Shown here: piece after piece, positions 6,118 through 13,914 of the stretch | Numbering within the stretch: the stretch's first letter is position 1 | Layout: each line of letters begins with the position of its first letter | DNA from: Methanoregulaceae archaeon | GTDB lineage: Archaea > Halobacteriota > Methanomicrobia > Methanomicrobiales > Methanospirillaceae | NCBI GenBank assembly: GCA_028679405.1 | Contig: JAJRBP010000067.1 | Location: forward strand, 1 to 16,883 | Reading direction: 5' to 3' | Length of the DNA: 16,883 nucleotides | Program-made: the position numbers and the translations under genes | The notes under the pieces: model-generated | Database searches by the model: none | What the model was told of the DNA's origin: nothing | What the model saw: only the letters and a program-made list of their open reading frames with translations

Positions 6118-6621
6118 ATGTCCGTTCGCATTCTTGTTGCGTATGTATCACCGAAAGGATCGACCGCGGAGATCGCACAGGCCATCGGGAAAGAACTGCA
6201 GTCGGCGGGGTACAGCGTCGATATCGTTGAACTGAAGTCGGTGTCATCGCTCGGAGGTTATCACGCGGTCGTCATCGGGGGACCGTTCTACATGGGGAAG
6301 GTCGTGGGAGATGTCGGGAAGTTCGTGGGAAGATACCGCGACACCCTGTCCAAGATACCGATCGCTGCATTTGCCGTGGGTGTGGCCCCGGTGGGTACTA
6401 AAACCGGGGAGACAGACAAGGCGAAGAAGATCTTCCACGACACGCTCGCACCCCTCGAACCGGTCGCAGAGACGATCTTTGCCGGCAGGATCGACCTGGA
6501 GAAGCTCAATTTCATCCAGAAACGGATGGTCGGGATGGTAAAGGCCCCGGTCGGGGACTTCCGCGACTGGGATGCGATCGGGAAGTGGGCGAGGGAACTG
6601 CCCGGGAAGTTCGGCGTGTAA
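6118..6621 (+). CDS. Flavodoxin-domain protein, HemG/Flavodoxin_5-like
   Basis: A 167-residue single-domain flavoprotein. The N-terminus ILVAYVSPKGSTAEIAQAIG (residues 5-24) is the FMN phosphate-binding loop of flavodoxins, with SPKGST replacing the more usual T-x-T-G-x-T. The block YHAVVIGGPFYMGKVVGDVG (near 49-68) and the following AFAVGV strand resemble the Flavodoxin_5 group, which includes bacterial protoporphyrinogen oxidase HemG. It lacks any membrane segment and is presumably cytoplasmic. In a methanogen a HemG role in haem synthesis is unlikely, so a general electron-transfer or quinone/flavin-reductase role is a better guess, and the partner is unknown. The gene has its own TATA box and a GAGG ribosome site, stands alone, and converges on lon with 140 bp between their stop codons. 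Confidence 0.88.
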   Translation: MSVRILVAYVSPKGSTAEIAQAIGKELQSAGYSVDIVELKSVSSLGGYHAVVIGGPFYMGKVVGDVGKFVGRYRDTLSKIPIAAFAVGVAPVGTKTGETDKAKKIFHDTLAPLEPVAETIFAGRIDLEKLNFIQKRMVGMVKAPVGDFRDWDAIGKWARELPGKFGV

Positions 6622-6762
6622 GCGGATAACTGCAAACTCTTCGGAAAAAAGGAAAGCGGATGACTGAAAAGTCGTGGGGGAACTTGCAGAACTCCCGCGG
6701 CATCGTATCAATGGTGAAAATGGGGATTTGGCCCCCTTACCCCTCTGATCCGTGAGCACTGT

Positions 6763-9147
6763 TCAGAGATTCTGCACGGGGACAGAACGGTTTCCCGTCT
6801 CGAGCGCAAATGTACGGGGCAGGTCGATGCCCAGCGCCTCACGAAGGACCTCTTCGACGGTCTCCACGGTCACGAACGTGAGTTCGCCCCGGACATCTTC
6901 GGGCACGTCCTGCAGGTCGCGTTCATTCTCCTTCGGCAGGATGACCTTTTGTATTCCCGCCCGGTGTGCAGCAAGGACTTTCTCCTTAATCCCGCCGACC
7001 GGCAGTACCCCACCGCTCAGGGTGATCTCCCCGGTCATCGCGAGGTGCGGGTCGGCGACCTTCCCGGTAATCAGGGATGCGAGCGCCGTGAAGAGGGTAA
7101 CCCCCGCCGATGGTCCGTCCTTCGGGGTCGCCCCCGACGGTACGTGGATGTGCACATCGCTCTTTATGAAGTCAAACCCGCTCTCCGCGTGAGCGAGCCG
7201 TGACCGGATGAGAGAGAGCGATATCGTCGCCGACTCCTTCATGACGTCCCCGAGCTGGCCGGTAAGGGTGAGCTTGCCGGTCCCGGGCATGAATGTCCCC
7301 TCGATGAAGAGGATCTCCCCGCCGACCGGGGTCCATGCGAGGCCGGTCACGACGCCGGGGACGGGATCTTTTCGCGCCACCTCATGCCGGACAGGCTCCT
7401 TCCCGAGGATCCCAGCGAGCATATCCACATTCACCACGACAGGGAGCTCCGCTTTCCCGGAGACGATCTTCTCGGAGACGTACCGTGCGGTCTTCGCGAG
7501 CTGTTTCTTCAGCCACCGGACGCCTGCCTCGCGGGTATAGGTATCGATGATCACTTTCATCGCTTCGTCTTCGATCCGGAGCTGGTCCGCATCAAGGCCA
7601 TGTTCTTTCAAGATCTCGGGCAGCAGGTGATCTTTTGCGATCGCAAACTTCTCGTTCTTCGTGTAGCCTGAGATCTCGATCAGCTCCATCCGGTCAAGGA
7701 GCGGTGCCGGGATCGTCGCGAGGGAGTTTGCAGTCGCGATAAAGAGCACGTCTGAGAGGTCGTACGGGACTTCCAGGTAGTGGTCGGAGAACGTGCTGTT
7801 CTGTTCGGGGTCGAGGACTTCCAGAAGGGCGCTCGCCGGGTCTCCCGCGTACGACACCGCCAGCTTGTCGACCTCGTCAAGGATGAAGACCGGATTCTTC
7901 GTGCCGGCTCTTTTTATCCCCTGGATGATCCTCCCGGGCAGGGCCCCGACATAGGTCCTCCGGTGCCCGCGGATCTCGGCCTCGTCCCGGACTCCGCCGA
8001 GGCTGATCCGTACGTACTCGCGCCCGAGGGCTTCCGCGATACTCCTCCCGAGGCTCGTCTTGCCGGTGCCGGGCGGGCCTGCGAAGAGGAGGATCGAGCC
8101 CTGTTTCTCCTGTTTCAGTTTCATCACCGCGAGGTGCTGGACGATCCGCTCCTTCACCTTCTCCAGACCATTGTGATGGCTGTCGAGGACTTTCCGCGCC
8201 GTTTCGATATCGATGCTCTTCTTCTCTTCCGTAACCCAGGGGAGGTCGAGCAGGAGGTCGAGGTAGTTCCGGATCATGCCGCTCTCGTGGTTGTGGGGGC
8301 CCCCGGTCTCGAGTTTCCGTACCTCGGCGAGTGCCTTCTTTTTCACGTCATCCGGCATCTTCGACTGCCCGACCCGCTCCCGGTACCCGTCGTCCGCGGG
8401 GATGCCTTCGCTCTCGTTCAGCTCCTCCTGGATCACCCGGAGCTGTTCCCGGAGCATCGCCTCACGGTTCGACTTCCCCACCCGGTCCGAGACTTTCTGA
8501 ACCACCTCGATCCGGATGTTGATCTCCTCCCGGGCCTTGACGAGCAGCTCGAGGAACGTGATGTACCGCTGCCGGACCGAGTCCATCTCGAGGAGCGTCT
8601 GCTTTTCGGCTAGGTCCGCCGGCAGGAAGGGCATGACGAACCCCATGATCGTGTCGACCGATTCCATCCCCTCGAGTTGTTTGGTGAACTGTTCGGAGCC
8701 CGGGAAATGGCTGCCGATCTCATGGACGGTGGTCTTGACATCCGCCAGGATCCGGGCTTTTTGGTCTTCCTCAAGGTCCTGCACGTCGGGAACCTGCTCG
8801 TACGTGGCATAGAACCGCCCGTCCTTTTCGGACAGGGAGATCGCCTTCACCCGGTGGACGACCCGTACCCAGCCCAGGTACCCGTCGTCGGCAGGCTGCA
8901 TTCGTATGATCCGGAAGAGGTTCCCGGTCCTGTAAAGCGATTCTTTCGTCAGCTCCGAAGGGCTCGTACCGCTCTTCACCGTGAACCCGACGGCATACGA
9001 AGTCCCGCCATACCTCATCTGTGTCAGCATGAGGTCTCCGGTGGCCCGGTCGACCTTGAATTTTGTCTGGGTGTCGGGGAAGACGACGATCTCGAAGAGT
9101 GGAATGACGATGGATTCCGGTAATTTTTCAATTGTTCCTGATTGCAT
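6763..9147 (-). CDS. lon: Lon protease, bacterial-type (LonA-like)
   Basis: An ATP-dependent serine protease of 794 residues that unfolds and degrades damaged or regulatory proteins. In order: a Lon substrate-binding N-domain (SIVIPLFEIVVFPDTQTKFK near 11-30), a coiled helical region, an AAA+ module with Walker A GPPGTGKTS (Lys363) and Walker B FILDEVDK, and a C-terminal protease domain with DGPSAGVTL (catalytic Ser680) and GGIKEKVLAAHRAG (Lys723). These positions are each one residue off Escherichia coli Lon (362, 679, 722), so the protein is collinear with bacterial LonA. It has no membrane segment, unlike the usual archaeal LonB. The ATG at 9147 is chosen because GAGG lies 6 bases before it; a TTG at 9198, five bases past the marR stop, would add 17 residues. 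It is probably co-transcribed with and controlled by the adjacent MarR regulator. Confidence 0.95.
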   Translation of the reverse strand: MQSGTIEKLPESIVIPLFEIVVFPDTQTKFKVDRATGDLMLTQMRYGGTSYAVGFTVKSGTSPSELTKESLYRTGNLFRIIRMQPADDGYLGWVRVVHRVKAISLSEKDGRFYATYEQVPDVQDLEEDQKARILADVKTTVHEIGSHFPGSEQFTKQLEGMESVDTIMGFVMPFLPADLAEKQTLLEMDSVRQRYITFLELLVKAREEINIRIEVVQKVSDRVGKSNREAMLREQLRVIQEELNESEGIPADDGYRERVGQSKMPDDVKKKALAEVRKLETGGPHNHESGMIRNYLDLLLDLPWVTEEKKSIDIETARKVLDSHHNGLEKVKERIVQHLAVMKLKQEKQGSILLFAGPPGTGKTSLGRSIAEALGREYVRISLGGVRDEAEIRGHRRTYVGALPGRIIQGIKRAGTKNPVFILDEVDKLAVSYAGDPASALLEVLDPEQNSTFSDHYLEVPYDLSDVLFIATANSLATIPAPLLDRMELIEISGYTKNEKFAIAKDHLLPEILKEHGLDADQLRIEDEAMKVIIDTYTREAGVRWLKKQLAKTARYVSEKIVSGKAELPVVVNVDMLAGILGKEPVRHEVARKDPVPGVVTGLAWTPVGGEILFIEGTFMPGTGKLTLTGQLGDVMKESATISLSLIRSRLAHAESGFDFIKSDVHIHVPSGATPKDGPSAGVTLFTALASLITGKVADPHLAMTGEITLSGGVLPVGGIKEKVLAAHRAGIQKVILPKENERDLQDVPEDVRGELTFVTVETVEEVLREALGIDLPRTFALETGNRSVPVQNL

Positions 9148-9203
9148 CTGTTGCCTCAATAATTTCGTGCGAAGGTGTGAAACGAATCTGTCCAGCAAAG
9201 AAT

Positions 9204-9623
9204 TTACCTGAGCTTTTTCAGCAGCCCGATCAGGAGTTCCTGCTCGCGTTCGTCGAGGGTTTCTGTCATCCGTTCGATCACCCGGCGCAGGGCGTCGTGT
9301 TCGGCCTGTGCGATCCGCTGCCCCTTCTCGGTCAGGCGGATGTACATGACCCTCCTGTCATCTGCACAGGGTTCGCGGTACACGCATTCCATCCGGACAA
9401 ATTTGTTGACCATCTCGGTGATCGTGGGTTTTGAGTTCCGGGTGATCCCGGCCAGCCTGCTGAACGTGACTTCACCCTGTTCGTCGATGGTTTTCAGATA
9501 GGCGATCTGCTTCACCGTCATATCCGATAACCCGCATTCGGAAAGGATCCGTGAGGAACATTCGTTCTTCACCCGGAGAAGGTTCTCTAGTGCTTCGAAC
9601 AGATGCTCCTCCCGTTCTCTCAT
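9204..9623 (-). CDS. MarR-family transcriptional regulator
   Basis: A 139-residue winged-helix regulator of normal MarR length. The N-terminal helix EEHLFEALENLLRVKNE is the dimer arm. GLSDMTVKQIAYLKTIDEQG, with the recognition region LAGITRNSKPTITEMVNKF (near 57-75), forms the helix-turn-helix, and CADDRRVMYIRLTEKGQRI (near 86-104) is the diagnostic wing with the D-x-R motif. Cys22, Cys29 and Cys85 could sense oxidants, which is speculation. It lies directly upstream of lon, 5 or 56 bp away depending on the lon start, so regulator and protease probably form one unit. A perfect dyad, TTAGGT-TTT-ACCTAA, lies 18-32 bp before its start codon and suggests that it represses its own operon. The inducing ligand is unknown. 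Confidence 0.92.
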   Translation of the reverse strand: MREREEHLFEALENLLRVKNECSSRILSECGLSDMTVKQIAYLKTIDEQGEVTFSRLAGITRNSKPTITEMVNKFVRMECVYREPCADDRRVMYIRLTEKGQRIAQAEHDALRRVIERMTETLDEREQELLIGLLKKLR

Positions 9624-9640
9624 TCGGCGATCCCTGTTAG

Positions 9641-9655
9641 TTAGGTTTTACCTAA
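9641..9655. promoter_or_regulatory. Putative MarR operator overlapping the marR-lon promoter
   Basis: TTAGGT (9641-9646), spacer TTT, and ACCTAA (9650-9655) form a perfect 6-3-6 inverted repeat inside an AT-rich stretch. On the minus strand the adjoining TTATTATTAGG resembles a TATA box about 30-40 bp before the marR ATG. A bound MarR dimer here would block TATA recognition or transcription start, the usual form of autorepression in this family. The binding itself is inferred. Confidence 0.55.
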
Positions 9656-10178
9656 TAATAAGAGTGAGGATAGTGGCAGAGGGACCCGCAGCACGGAGGA
9701 TTCCCATCGGGTGTTATTTTACCCGGGAACGGCAGGGTCTGAAATACCGGTGAAACAAGTCCGAATTCCTGCTTTGAATTGAGTTAGTAAGATTTGGTCA
9801 CCCCTCCGGGACCAGGGAGGGTCCATTTGATCCAAATGCTGCCCGAATTGGTCCTGGATCGCAGGAAAATCCCGATTTATTCTAATATGCGTCATTTCAG
9901 ACAAAATAAAAGAGAATAACTGTTTGCCATCGCGCTATGGCCGGACACATCAGGGGCGATGATATGATCTATCAGACCTGAATAGTGTGCCCAGTCATTG
10001 GGCATAGGATCCGCATAAAATGGGTTATTTTGGTTCTATATTGACATCCATAGGCGAAACCGGGCAATGTACTATTCGGGAACGATCACATATTCTTGAA
10101 TGGACTAAGTTTCCGGAATGAGATATTGCCATTATCCAGTTTGAAAGCAATCTCACACCTTCACCCCACCCACCCCAT
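9656..10178. other. Long divergent intergenic region with several dyads
   Basis: About 520 bp with no convincing gene. Three inverted repeats are visible: CCCTCC/GGAGGG at 9802-9821, CATTTG-ATC-CAAATG at 9824-9838, and TGCCCA-GTCAT-TGGGCA at 9988-10004, which can be lengthened by a G.T and a T-A pair. A 61-codon minus-strand frame at 9719-9904 has no ribosome site and no recognisable family. The region could hold a small RNA, operators, or simply the remains of a lost gene. No tRNA or repeat array is seen. Confidence 0.45.
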
Positions 10179-10188
10179 CTTATATCAC
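10179..10188 (+). promoter_or_regulatory. TATA-box promoter of the mre11-rad50-nurA-herA operon
   Basis: CTTATATCAC lies 24-33 bp before the ATG at 10212. With normal archaeal spacing, transcription would begin within a few bases of the start codon, and no ribosome-binding motif precedes the ATG (GTATAAG), so the mre11 message is probably leaderless. Confidence 0.6.
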
Positions 10189-10211
10189 ACCCCGACTAAC
10201 CGTAGTATAAG

Positions 10212-11387
10212 ATGCATCTCATCCACATCGCCGATACCCATCTCGGTCTTTCGCAGTTCAACCGGCTCGACCCGGAATCCGGGATGAACCTCCGCGAGAT
10301 GCAGATCTATGACAATTTCCTGTCGGCAATAGATGCAATTATCAAAGCAAAACCCGATGTGCTCATCCATGCAGGAGACCTCTTTGACCAGGTGAAGCCG
10401 AAGAACCGTGCATTTGAAACGGCCATGAAGGCGCTCGAACGACTCCATGAAGCAGGGATTCCATTGGTGGTCATCGCGGGAAACCACAGCATGGTGAAGA
10501 CCCGGTACGCAACATCCCCCTTTGCAGTGCTGGTTTACCATCCCGGAGAGATCACCGCAGCATACAAATTCCGGTACGAGAACGTGGAGATCGGGGACAC
10601 GATCTTTCACCTGATCCCGAACATGCTCCGCCCCGAGGATTACCGGGCTGCCTATGACCTGGTTGAGCTCTCGAAAAGCCATCATAACGTGCTGGTGACC
10701 CACGGGCTTGCGACCTCAATCAAGGACAAGCGACTCGCAACGGTGGCAGAGCATGAACTGGACAATACTATCCTCTCTGAAGGGTTTGACTATATCGCAC
10801 TCGGTCATTACCACCGGCAGTCCCAGATCACCGACAACGCCTGGTACTCGGGGTCGCTCGAATACCTCACCTATGGTGAGATCTCTGATACCAAGGGCGG
10901 ACTCCTCGTCGGCCTGGACCATATGACAGAGGATGAATACGGGCGCAATCGTGTGAGTGTCCGCTCCCTCGCGCTTCCCCGGACACCGATGGTCGACCTT
11001 GGGACGATCTCCTGCGAAGGTGTGCACCCGGGCGATATTACTGCGGAGATCATCTCCCGGGTCGCACAGAAGAACGTGCCGTTCCAGGCGATGGCACAGG
11101 TGACGCTCGACGGCATCTCCCGGGAGCACGGGAAGGGTATCGACATGCGGGAGCTCGCCTGCGTGCGGGAACAGCTCCTCGACCTGAAGATCCGGCCCCT
11201 CTCAAAGGAACAGGGCGGCGAGGCCGTCCCGCTCCAGCAGGACGTGCGGGCGATTGATTACCTGCAGGAGTTCTCCTCGTTCCTCGGAAAACAGCAGCTC
11301 AGTGCGAAACAGAAGGAGTACGTCGCTTCGTGCGGCCTCGAGGTCCTGCGGACGGTCATGGACCAGCACCGGGAGGCCGGGGAATGA
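10212..11387 (+). CDS. mre11: DNA double-strand break repair nuclease Mre11
   Basis: A 391-residue Mn-dependent phosphoesterase that acts as 3'-5' exonuclease and endonuclease on DNA ends, in complex with Rad50. All nuclease motifs are present: HIADTHLG (Asp8, His10), HAGDLFD (residues 53-59, Asp56), GNHS (90-93, Asn91 and His92), VTHG (His164) and GHYHR (His199, His201). The rest (about 230-391) is the capping and Rad50-binding part. The length is normal for archaeal Mre11. The start at 10212 is supported by the immediate N-terminal phosphoesterase strand MHLIHIADTH and a TATA box 24-33 bp upstream; the transcript is probably leaderless. It heads a four-gene operon with rad50, nurA and herA, the standard archaeal end-resection set; 85 bp separate it from rad50. 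Confidence 0.97.
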   Translation: MHLIHIADTHLGLSQFNRLDPESGMNLREMQIYDNFLSAIDAIIKAKPDVLIHAGDLFDQVKPKNRAFETAMKALERLHEAGIPLVVIAGNHSMVKTRYATSPFAVLVYHPGEITAAYKFRYENVEIGDTIFHLIPNMLRPEDYRAAYDLVELSKSHHNVLVTHGLATSIKDKRLATVAEHELDNTILSEGFDYIALGHYHRQSQITDNAWYSGSLEYLTYGEISDTKGGLLVGLDHMTEDEYGRNRVSVRSLALPRTPMVDLGTISCEGVHPGDITAEIISRVAQKNVPFQAMAQVTLDGISREHGKGIDMRELACVREQLLDLKIRPLSKEQGGEAVPLQQDVRAIDYLQEFSSFLGKQQLSAKQKEYVASCGLEVLRTVMDQHREAGE

Positions 11388-11472
11388 TCGACGAGCGGAG
11401 AGCCGGGGGAAATGCCGGTATCTTCAACATGATCACTGACCTGGTTGTCCATCAAAATTCGGGAGTCTGCCC

Positions 11473-13914
11473 ATGATCATCGACCGGATCGTCCTGAAAA
11501 ATTTCAAGCGGTTCCGCGAGCAGGAGATCCGGTTCAAAGACGGGATCACGGGAATCCTCGGCAACAACGGCACCGGGAAGAGCAGCATCGTGGAGGCGAT
11601 CTTCTTTGCCCTCTATGGGGTGCAGGCTACCGGGATCTCTTCGGATTATATCGTCTCCTCGTTTGCATCCCCGAAGGAAAAGTGCGAGGTGCGGCTGGAC
11701 TTCCGGGTCGGCGGGGACTCCTATACGGTCATCCGCACATTCCGGAAAACGAAGTCTGCGAGCCTGCACGAAGCAAGGTTAAATAAGGGCGTGAAATTAT
11801 TGGCAGACGGGGTGAGCCAGGTCGAGACCGAGGTCCGGCGGGTACTCGGGATGGGCCCGGTGGACTTCCGCAACACGGTGTATGCAGCCCAGAAAGACCT
11901 CCTGACACTTCTTGAGAATACACCGGGCAAACGGAAGGAATGGTTCCTCCGAGCGCTCGGCATCGATTACCTGAAGACCGAGAGCGACCGGCTCTTAAAA
12001 GATCGTGCCGATACGAAGGACCGCGAGGTGCAGCTGATGGAAGGGGAACTAAAAGGACTCGTTGAGCGGCAGGACCCCGAAGAACTGAAGAACCTGCAGG
12101 CATCGGTCGTCACATTTCAGGCGGCGATTGCGGACCTGAAGAAGCAGAACGAGGGCCATGAAGGGAGAAGGAAACAGGTCGCTGCGGAACTGCAGCAGTT
12201 CTCCGAGAAGAAGACCGAGTACACCCGGCTCGTCGAACGGCACAAGGCCCTCACCGGTGAGACCGTGGGTCTCGCCAGCCAGAAGGACCAGATCACGGCA
12301 CAACTGGCAGACCTTGCCGGACAGGAACGGGAATACACACAGCTCGGGCACCAGTTGTCCGACCTCGAAGAGAAGAAACGGACGCTCGAGGAACTGCGGA
12401 AACGGAAGGCAGACTTCGAGCGGCTGAACGCCGAGCACCGGTTCGCAGGCCAGGAATGCACGGCGCTGAAAGGGAGAATAGAGAAGGCGAAGGCGAAGGT
12501 CGAAGCCCTCGATAAGGAAGCCGCAAGGCTTGCATCACTCAGGACGGGTATCAGGAGCCTCTTCGGGTTCGGTACTGAAGTCCCGGACACCGGCCTCGAA
12601 CGGGCGGTCACGGCAAGGGAGCTGGAGGTCATGCAGACCATCGGGACCCTCTCGGCCCGGCTGGACCAGCTGGTCGCCGAGAGGAACAAACTGCTCGACG
12701 ACTGGAACACATTGAAGGATGCCGGGGCCGAAGGGATATGCCCCCTCTGCCACCAGACGCTCGGCGAGCATTATACGGGCATCGCAGAGGAATACGCCTC
12801 CCGGCTCGAGTATATCGTGCAGGAGGCGGTGCAGGTGCACGAAGAGCAGGAATGCATGACCGCAGAGAAGGAGCAGATCAGCCTCCAGAAGCCGGCACTC
12901 GGCGAGATCCGGAGTCTTACCGAGATGCAGAAGACGAGGGAAGCCCTGGAAGACGAGGTCCGTGAGCTGCTCGCACTCCTGCACACGAAGGAAGAGGCGA
13001 TGCAGTCCCTGGTTCTCCGGATACGGGAAATCGGGTACGACGAGACGATCTTCACGAAGACCGGGAGCGAGGTGGCGGAACTGGAAAAAGTCCAGAAACG
13101 TTTCGTCGAGCTCGGGAAACAGATCGCACACGGTGCAGCACTGAAGACACAGGTCGCACACCTCGGTGAGCAGGTAGGAAAGAAGCAGCAGGAACTTGCC
13201 GAACTCAAAGCAACGATCGACCGGTCAGCATTTGACCCGGCGACCGGCACCCGTCTTGAGCAGTCGCTCGCAGAGATCGATGCCGCCATCAGGACCGCCG
13301 GCACGGAGATTGCGCGGACAACCGAACGCCTCCGGCATGCGGAAGAGAAGATCACGCTCCATCAGAAAGACGAGGCAAAGATCGGGGAACTCCGGCAGCG
13401 GATAAAAGCGTTGAAAGAGGAGATCGAACTGCTCCGGCTCACCCGTACCATCATCGGCGAGTACGTGCTCTACCTCATGCAGGTCGTCCGCAGCCGGATA
13501 GAGGGAGAGGTGAGCCGGATCATCGGCGAGATCACCGGCGGGCGGTACGAACAAGTGCTGCTCGACGAGGACTTCAACCTCCTGGTCCGGGACATCGACA
13601 ACGATTACGCGATCGACCGGTTCAGCGGCGGGGAGCAGGACGATATCGCGGTCGCGTTGCGGATCGCCCTCTCCCGGTACCTTGCCGGGCTTCACCAGGT
13701 GCACGAGAGCACGCTCCTGATCTTCGACGAGATATTCGGGAGCCAGGACGAGGAACGGCGCACGAACCTCCTGACCGCGCTCCGGACCCAGGAGTCCCGG
13801 TTCCCCCAGATCATCCTGATCTCCCATATCGCGGAGATACAGGGCGAATTTTCAAACACCCTTTTAGTCGAGCTCGGGACCGACCTCACCAGCAGGGTGA
13901 TGGAGGTGGCATGA
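11473..13914 (+). CDS. rad50: DNA double-strand break repair ATPase Rad50
   Basis: An 813-residue SMC-like ATPase that binds Mre11 and tethers and opens DNA ends. The N-terminal half-domain has Walker A GNNGTGKSS (residues 30-38) and a Q-loop region near AAQKDLLTLL. A long charged coiled coil (about 175-690) is split by the zinc hook CPLC (Cys423-Cys426), through which two Rad50 molecules join. The C-terminal half has the signature FSGGEQ (717-722) and Walker B LLIFDE (748-753, catalytic Glu753) with the D-loop GSQDEERR. The coiled coil is short compared with eukaryotic Rad50, but the total length is within the archaeal range. GGGAG 8 bases ahead supports the ATG at 11473. Its stop overlaps the nurA start by four bases (ATGA), so the two are translationally coupled. 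Confidence 0.97.
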   Translation: MIIDRIVLKNFKRFREQEIRFKDGITGILGNNGTGKSSIVEAIFFALYGVQATGISSDYIVSSFASPKEKCEVRLDFRVGGDSYTVIRTFRKTKSASLHEARLNKGVKLLADGVSQVETEVRRVLGMGPVDFRNTVYAAQKDLLTLLENTPGKRKEWFLRALGIDYLKTESDRLLKDRADTKDREVQLMEGELKGLVERQDPEELKNLQASVVTFQAAIADLKKQNEGHEGRRKQVAAELQQFSEKKTEYTRLVERHKALTGETVGLASQKDQITAQLADLAGQEREYTQLGHQLSDLEEKKRTLEELRKRKADFERLNAEHRFAGQECTALKGRIEKAKAKVEALDKEAARLASLRTGIRSLFGFGTEVPDTGLERAVTARELEVMQTIGTLSARLDQLVAERNKLLDDWNTLKDAGAEGICPLCHQTLGEHYTGIAEEYASRLEYIVQEAVQVHEEQECMTAEKEQISLQKPALGEIRSLTEMQKTREALEDEVRELLALLHTKEEAMQSLVLRIREIGYDETIFTKTGSEVAELEKVQKRFVELGKQIAHGAALKTQVAHLGEQVGKKQQELAELKATIDRSAFDPATGTRLEQSLAEIDAAIRTAGTEIARTTERLRHAEEKITLHQKDEAKIGELRQRIKALKEEIELLRLTRTIIGEYVLYLMQVVRSRIEGEVSRIIGEITGGRYEQVLLDEDFNLLVRDIDNDYAIDRFSGGEQDDIAVALRIALSRYLAGLHQVHESTLLIFDEIFGSQDEERRTNLLTALRTQESRFPQIILISHIAEIQGEFSNTLLVELGTDLTSRVMEVA

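Noticed and set aside
6118..6621. Naming the flavodoxin gene hemG
   Set aside because: The fold is similar, but haem synthesis through this step is not expected in a methanogen and no haem genes are nearby.
6621..6670. Direct repeat AGCGGATAACTG / AGCGGATGACTG between flavodoxin and lon
   Set aside because: There are only two copies 34 bp apart with mismatches, with no sign of a mobile element or known site.
7780..8613. 277-codon plus-strand open frame
   Set aside because: It runs antisense to lon, whose own frame carries all protease and AAA+ motifs. It is a by-product of GC-rich codon use, and its residues match no family.
9719..9904. 61-codon minus-strand open frame
   Set aside because: There is no ribosome site, no family match, and it spans two inverted repeats that look structural rather than coding.
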